Below the pieces are notes generated by a model. The model was not told where the DNA came from and did no database searches. It worked only from the letters and a program-made list of their open reading frames with translations. 33,050 nt of DNA from Filomicrobium sp. (GTDB lineage: Bacteria > Pseudomonadota > Alphaproteobacteria > Rhizobiales > Hyphomicrobiaceae): positions 1 through 33,050 of the forward strand of contig NZGY01000067.1 in NCBI GenBank assembly GCA_002689605.1, in the 5' to 3' direction. Made by a program: the position numbers and the translations under genes. This document shows positions 28,028 to 33,050 of this stretch, in pieces; the first letter of the stretch is position 1, and every line of letters starts with the position of its first letter.

Positions 28028-29173
28028 ATGCCCATACGTTTGCAGGCCATTGCGCTGGTTGCGATTGCGGCCGTCGGAGCGGGGTTGTGGTTTGGCCGTG
28101 ACTACATACCGGGCGTTGAGGCAAATTCTCAAGCAAGTGGAAAAAAGTCCAAAAAGAAGCGTAGTTCGCGTGGCGTTCCGGTGATTGTGACCCACGTGAC
28201 GAAAGCGGATGATGATACAACCATCGCAGCCGTCGGAACTGCTCGGGCAAGAAAGTCAGTTATGATTCACGCCAAGTCCGATGGTGTGATCATGGACTTC
28301 CGCACCAAGGCTGGCCAACGACTGAGCAAGGGCGATCTGATCTTCGAACTAGATTCGAGACAGGCAGAGCTGGCAGCTGAAATTGCAGGCAAGAAAGTGA
28401 CCGAGGCTGAGCGGCAGCTGAAGCGTGCGCGGCAGCTGAACAAGCGCAACGTGAATTCGGACGCGCGCGTAGCCGATGCCGAGATTGCGTTGGATCGAGT
28501 CAAACTGGAACAGCTGCAAGCCCAGAAGTCACTCAGCGATCTCAAAATGGTGGCGCCGTTCAATGGCGTGATTGGATTGCCAAAAGCCGAGGTCGGCGAT
28601 CGCGTGACATCAACGACGCCGATCGTATCCTTTGACATGCGTCGTGAGTTGCTCGTTGAGTTCCAGGTACCAGAAAGATATTCTGCCAGTATCAAGGCAG
28701 GCAAGGAAATCGCCGCAACGACGCCAAGCTATGAACGACGAAAATTTTCCGGTCGCGTCCAGTATATCGACAGCCGCGTCGATCCGGCTTCGCGAACAGT
28801 AGCGGTCCGCGCCATCGTCCCCAATACGGATGATCTGTTGCGGCCAGGCATGTCCTTTGCTGTTGAGATCAACCTTCCCGGCAAGTCCTATGCCGTCGTG
28901 CCTGAGCTTTCTCTACAGTGGCGGAAAGGCGAAAGTTATGTCTGGCTCGTGAGTGATAAGAAAGCACACAAGACACTCGTGACGACCGTCCGTCGTCGCA
29001 ATGGTATTGTGCTTGTCGACGGTGAGATTGCGCCGAAGGACTTGGTTGTGACGGAAGGCGTTCAGCGTCTCAGGGATGGCCGCAAGGTCTTCTACGATGA
29101 ACCGCGAGGCGAGCCAAAAAAGACAGATCCTGTCAAACGCTCAGCCCGGGACCGCGACGCGTCGAAAGGGTGA
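28028..29173 (+). CDS. RND efflux periplasmic adaptor (HlyD/MFP family)
   Basis: N-terminal membrane anchor, VMIHAKSDGVIMDFRTKAGQRLSKGDLIFELDSRQAE lipoyl-like motif, MVAPFNGVIGLPKAEVGDRV; start ATG 28028 or TTG 28016. Confidence 0.94.
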   Translation: MPIRLQAIALVAIAAVGAGLWFGRDYIPGVEANSQASGKKSKKKRSSRGVPVIVTHVTKADDDTTIAAVGTARARKSVMIHAKSDGVIMDFRTKAGQRLSKGDLIFELDSRQAELAAEIAGKKVTEAERQLKRARQLNKRNVNSDARVADAEIALDRVKLEQLQAQKSLSDLKMVAPFNGVIGLPKAEVGDRVTSTTPIVSFDMRRELLVEFQVPERYSASIKAGKEIAATTPSYERRKFSGRVQYIDSRVDPASRTVAVRAIVPNTDDLLRPGMSFAVEINLPGKSYAVVPELSLQWRKGESYVWLVSDKKAHKTLVTTVRRRNGIVLVDGEIAPKDLVVTEGVQRLRDGRKVFYDEPRGEPKKTDPVKRSARDRDASKG

Positions 29174-29180
29174 TGATGGT

Positions 29181-32100
29181 ATGAGCATCGCCAATGACCT
29201 CCCTGCCATCAGCGTACAGCGCCCCTATCTCGCCGTCGTTCTCAATTTGCTGATTGTGATCGCCGGGATTGCTGCAGTCTTCGGTGTCGAGGTCCGCGAA
29301 CTTCCGAATGTCGATCGCCCGATTGTAACTGTTCGCGCGAATTTTCCAGGTGCCTCTCCGGAAACGGTTGATGCAGAAGCCACGAGCATTGCTGAAGGGG
29401 CAGTTGCCCGCGTCAATGGTGTCAAGGAAGTACGTTCCTCAAGTGAGGAAAACAACTTCCGCATTCGGATCGTCTTCCGGCCGTCTGTCGACCTTATTAC
29501 AGCTGCGAACGATGTACGGGAGGCCGTCAGCCGAGTTCAGCGCCAACTGCCTGATGCGGTCGAAGACCTATTCGTGGTGAAGGCCGATGCTGATGCTGTA
29601 CCCGTTGTGAGATTGGCAGTTTACAGTGACCAGTTGTCGATTTCCGAAGTCACACGCACTGTCGAGAACGAGATTGTACCTGAGCTGACGTCAATCAACG
29701 GCGTCGCAGATGTCACGCTCTGGGGGCGGCGAGAAAAGGTGCTGCGTGTCGTGGTCGATCCGATGCGCTTGGCGGCCTACAAGCTGTCGGTTGCTGACGT
29801 CGTGCAGGTCCTCAAGAATGCCAACTTTGATATCCCGAGCGGTAGTTTCAAATCACAGGACCAGGAGGTCATCGTTCGGGCCGACGCCTCGGTCACCAAG
29901 CCAGATGCTATTGAAAAATTGATCGTCCGGGACCCAATCCGGATCCGTGATATTGGCCATGTCCATTTTGGTCCGGCGGATACCGAGAGCGCTGTGCGCC
30001 TCAACGGACGCACTGTCATTACGCTCGGTGTCATCCGGCGCGCGCAGTCAAATACCGTTGAAATTTCTGCTGACGTCAAAAAGACGGTGGCCGCGCTCAA
30101 CAATCGCTTCAAGCAGCTCAATATTGTGGTTACATCGGATGATGCTGTGTTCATCCGCGGCGCGATTGAGGAAGTGCTGATTAGCCTGTCGCTGGCTGTA
30201 TTGATTGTCGTGTTGGTCATAGCGGTATTTATCGGGCGTTTGCGGGCAGCCCTTATCCCGGCGGTTGCCATTCCGGTAGCATTGGTTGGTACCATTTCCG
30301 CAATCTGGTTGCTGGGATTTTCTCTGAACCTGATCACTTTGCTAGCATTGGTCTTGGCCACTGGTCTTGTCGTTGATGATGCGATTGTTGTGTTGGAAAA
30401 CATTCAACGCCTCGAAGCCAAAGGTATGCGGGCCAGAGCCGCAGCCGTCGTGGGGACACGGCAGGTTTTTTTCGCTGTGGTTGCAACAACCGCCACTCTG
30501 ATATCAGTGTTCACTCCAATCTCGTTTCTTCCGTCAACGGCAGGGCGCCTGTTCGGCGGATTCGGATTTGTCCTGGCGGTTGCCGTCTGCATCTCGTCAT
30601 TCGTCGCCCTGACGGTCGTCCCAATGCTGGCGTCGCGTATTGGCGCAGCGCAACCCAAGCAGCCGTCTCCCGGGGAGCAGCCAGGGCGCTTGCAACGAGT
30701 TTATGCGTCTATCGTGGACCGAGTCCTTTATGCGCCGCTGGTTGTGGTGGGCTTGAGCGGACTGATCATTGTTGCGGCAGCGGTGATCTATCAGAATCTG
30801 GGCGAGGAACTTGTGCCGACAGAGGATCGTGGCCGCATCACTATCCGTATGCTGGGGCCGGACGGAACAAGTCTTGATTACACAGATCGTCAGGTTGAGC
30901 AGGCCGAACTTTTACTGAGGCCCTACGTCGACAAGGGTACCGCGAAGGACATTTTCTCTGTCAGTGGTTGGTATGATCTCAACCGCGGCTACATTACGTC
31001 GGAATTGATAGACTGGTCAAAGAGGACTGAGACAGAGGGTGAAATAGCTAAGGCTCTGAACAAGGAGCTGAGCAAGATCCCTGGTGCGCGAGCACGCGTC
31101 CGACGGAGCAATAGTCTAAAGCTTAGAAGCGCGAGCGGTGGCTTACGCTTTGCGCTGACGGGTGCTGACTATACTGTTATTGCAGACGCAGCCGACAAAT
31201 TCGTCGTCGAAATGGAAAAGCAGGTGCCGCAGGTGGAGAACCTGCGCGTTGAGTTTCGCGCGACCCAGCCGCAGCTCTCGGTCAAGATCGATCGTCGCCG
31301 TGCCACTGACCTTGGCGTCTCAATCGAAACTCTTGCAGAGACAATGAAGGCGTTGGTTGACACAGATGAGGTAGGAGAACTCGTCGTCAATGACGACCGC
31401 ATTCCAATTATCCTTCAGGCAACTGCCGGTGCGATTGATGATCCATCCGATCTCCAGAATCTGTTTGTTACCTCAACAACAGGGCAGCTGGTCCCGCTAT
31501 CGCAACTGATCAGTTTCAGCGAGACCGCAGTGGCGGCGGAGCTCGATCGTCATGGGCAGCGCCGCGCGGTAGAGATTTTCGCAGACCCGGTTGAGGGATA
31601 CTCGCTGCGTGAGGCAGTCAACGCTGTCCAACAATTGGCTGATAAAAAGCTGCCGTCCGGAATAGGTTTGCTCTTTCTGGATGAGGCAGCTGCGCTAAAT
31701 GAGACAACATCAGGCGTGACCATTACCTATCTCGTGGCACTCTTGATCGTTTTCCTCGTTCTCGTTGCGCAGTTCGAGAGTGTCACGAGTGCGCTAGTCG
31801 TACTGCTCACAGTGCCGCTTGGGATCTGTGCAGCGATCTTCGCGCTCGCTTTAACAGGAACCACAATCAATATTTACAGCCAGATCGGCATTCTGATGTT
31901 GATCGGCATTATGGCGAAAAATGCGATTCTGATGGTGGAGTTCGCTGACCAGCTGCGCGAGCAAGGCTACAAGGTCTACGACGCCGCGCGTGAGGCTTCA
32001 ATTGTTCGACTGCGTCCAATTGCAATGACAATGGTGTCAACAGTGCTCGCCGGCTTACCGCTCATCCTGGGAAACGGTGCGGGTTTCGAGGCACGCGCCG

Positions 32101-32267
32101 CTATCGGTTGGGTGGTATTTGGTGGATTGGCTATGGCAGCTGTCTTCACACTGTTTCTAACACCTGCGCTCTATGTCTTGATTGCAGGGCTTGTGGATCC
32201 GCGAAATGCTGAAGCCGACCGTGTGGCCGAAGAGCTTGCCAAGGCAGAAAAGATCCAGGGCGTGTAG
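29181..32267 (+). CDS. RND-family efflux permease (AcrB/MexF-like)
   Basis: About 1028 aa; LPAISVQRPYLAVVLNLLIVIAGIAAV, PNVDRPIVTVRANFPGASPETVDAEAT, LATGLVVDDAIVVLENIQR, GIMAKNAILMVEFADQLREQG. Confidence 0.97.
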   Translation: MSIANDLPAISVQRPYLAVVLNLLIVIAGIAAVFGVEVRELPNVDRPIVTVRANFPGASPETVDAEATSIAEGAVARVNGVKEVRSSSEENNFRIRIVFRPSVDLITAANDVREAVSRVQRQLPDAVEDLFVVKADADAVPVVRLAVYSDQLSISEVTRTVENEIVPELTSINGVADVTLWGRREKVLRVVVDPMRLAAYKLSVADVVQVLKNANFDIPSGSFKSQDQEVIVRADASVTKPDAIEKLIVRDPIRIRDIGHVHFGPADTESAVRLNGRTVITLGVIRRAQSNTVEISADVKKTVAALNNRFKQLNIVVTSDDAVFIRGAIEEVLISLSLAVLIVVLVIAVFIGRLRAALIPAVAIPVALVGTISAIWLLGFSLNLITLLALVLATGLVVDDAIVVLENIQRLEAKGMRARAAAVVGTRQVFFAVVATTATLISVFTPISFLPSTAGRLFGGFGFVLAVAVCISSFVALTVVPMLASRIGAAQPKQPSPGEQPGRLQRVYASIVDRVLYAPLVVVGLSGLIIVAAAVIYQNLGEELVPTEDRGRITIRMLGPDGTSLDYTDRQVEQAELLLRPYVDKGTAKDIFSVSGWYDLNRGYITSELIDWSKRTETEGEIAKALNKELSKIPGARARVRRSNSLKLRSASGGLRFALTGADYTVIADAADKFVVEMEKQVPQVENLRVEFRATQPQLSVKIDRRRATDLGVSIETLAETMKALVDTDEVGELVVNDDRIPIILQATAGAIDDPSDLQNLFVTSTTGQLVPLSQLISFSETAVAAELDRHGQRRAVEIFADPVEGYSLREAVNAVQQLADKKLPSGIGLLFLDEAAALNETTSGVTITYLVALLIVFLVLVAQFESVTSALVVLLTVPLGICAAIFALALTGTTINIYSQIGILMLIGIMAKNAILMVEFADQLREQGYKVYDAAREASIVRLRPIAMTMVSTVLAGLPLILGNGAGFEARAAIGWVVFGGLAMAAVFTLFLTPALYVLIAGLVDPRNAEADRVAEELAKAEKIQGV

Positions 32268-32370
32268 CGCACACTCCGGCCAAACGCGCTTATTGACCAC
32301 GCCTCGGCACGTTGAAAGCGAGCGTCTCCCCTCGTAACCTGCGCATCAATCAAGATTAAAGGGGTGGAAT

Positions 32371-33050
32371 ATGTCAAAGACAGTTGGGTTTATCGGGCTT
32401 GGTCGTATGGGCGGCGGTATGGCTGCCAACCTTATCAAGTCGATCGGCACGTTGCACGTCCACGATCCGTTCCCGGCTGCTGCTGAGCCGCTCATTAAAG
32501 TAGGCGCAACAGCACACGACAGTCCAGCAGCTTTAGCCGCCGAATGCGATCTCATATTCCTATGCTTACCCTTTTCGCCAGAGGTGCGAACGGTCATGTT
32601 TGGTGACAATGGCATTGCAAGCGCGGGCCAGAAAAATCTTACAGTCGTTGACACAACAACACTGGATCGTACCGACGCGCTGGCATTTGCCGAAGAAGCA
32701 GCCGCCTTGGGAATAGCGTATTGGGATTGCCCGATATCCGGCATGCCGTTCCGTGCCCATGATGGAACGTTGACTATAATGTTCGGGGGGACGAAAGAGG
32801 CGTTCGAAGAGGCCAAGCCGTATCTGGAAAACTGCGGCACAGACATCATTCATTGCGGCCCGCTCGGTACGGGTCAAGCCATGAAGGCGCTGAACAACGT
32901 CATCTACAACGTTAACATTGTTGCCTTGTGCGAAATTCTACCCCTCGCCGTATCGGTTGGACTCGACCCGGACGAAGTGGCACGTGTCGTGACCTCGGCA
33001 AGCTCTCGTAGCTTCGCGTCGGAATATTTTGTCCCGCGCATGATGGACCG
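32371..33050 (+). CDS. 3-hydroxyisobutyrate dehydrogenase-like (beta-hydroxyacid dehydrogenase) protein, truncated by window end
   Basis: MSKTVGFIGLGRMGGGMAANLIKS, CPISGMPFRAHDGTLTIMFGG, GTGQAMKALNNVI; no stop before 33050, hence absent from the ORF track. Confidence 0.93.
   Translation, partial: MSKTVGFIGLGRMGGGMAANLIKSIGTLHVHDPFPAAAEPLIKVGATAHDSPAALAAECDLIFLCLPFSPEVRTVMFGDNGIASAGQKNLTVVDTTTLDRTDALAFAEEAAALGIAYWDCPISGMPFRAHDGTLTIMFGGTKEAFEEAKPYLENCGTDIIHCGPLGTGQAMKALNNVIYNVNIVALCEILPLAVSVGLDPDEVARVVTSASSRSFASEYFVPRMMD

Noticed and set aside
29777-30403. 208-aa minus-strand ORF
   Set aside because: Antisense to the RND permease; Thr/Ser-rich translation with no domain.
1-33050. CRISPR arrays, tRNA/rRNA genes, transposases, phage or defense genes
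   Set aside because: None recognised by eye; gene content is metabolic and transport-related.

Overview
The window looks like a catabolic accessory region of a proteobacterium, probably alphaproteobacterial (inferred from gene content, not proven). From left to right it contains: (i) a Tct/Bug-type solute-binding protein gene split by a frameshift at a perfect 3x8-bp tandem repeat; (ii) a GntR/FCD regulator followed by a one-carbon module of frc-like formyl-CoA:oxalate CoA-transferase, a stand-alone 10-formyl-THF hydrolase/formyltransferase-like protein, and formate-THF ligase (fhs); (iii) a small secreted protein with a symmetric cysteine pattern and a DUF4239-like membrane protein; (iv) a GST, a second class III CoA-transferase, an intergenic nested inverted repeat, and a flavin monooxygenase with an N-terminal SnoaL/NTF2-like extension; (v) a long plus-strand acyl-CoA run of DUF35 protein, SCP2-thiolase-like protein, FadJ-like bifunctional enzyme, small ORFan, enoyl-CoA hydratase, ThDP enzyme, PhyH dioxygenase and LLM oxidoreductase, then minus-strand CitE-like lyase and a second PhyH; (vi) a tightly coupled SDR / divergent acyl-CoA dehydrogenase-like / MoxR / VWA operon; (vii) an RND efflux adaptor and pump; (viii) a truncated 3-hydroxyisobutyrate dehydrogenase-like gene at the right edge. 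No rRNA, tRNA, CRISPR array or transposase was recognised. The most interesting candidates are the tandem-repeat frameshift, the formyl/one-carbon module combined with PhyH and ThDP genes (a possible alpha-oxidation-like pathway), the MoxR/VWA pair coupled to a degenerate ACAD-like protein, and the symmetric twin-CX3C secreted peptide. Functional assignments come from motif and family recognition by eye; no database search was run.
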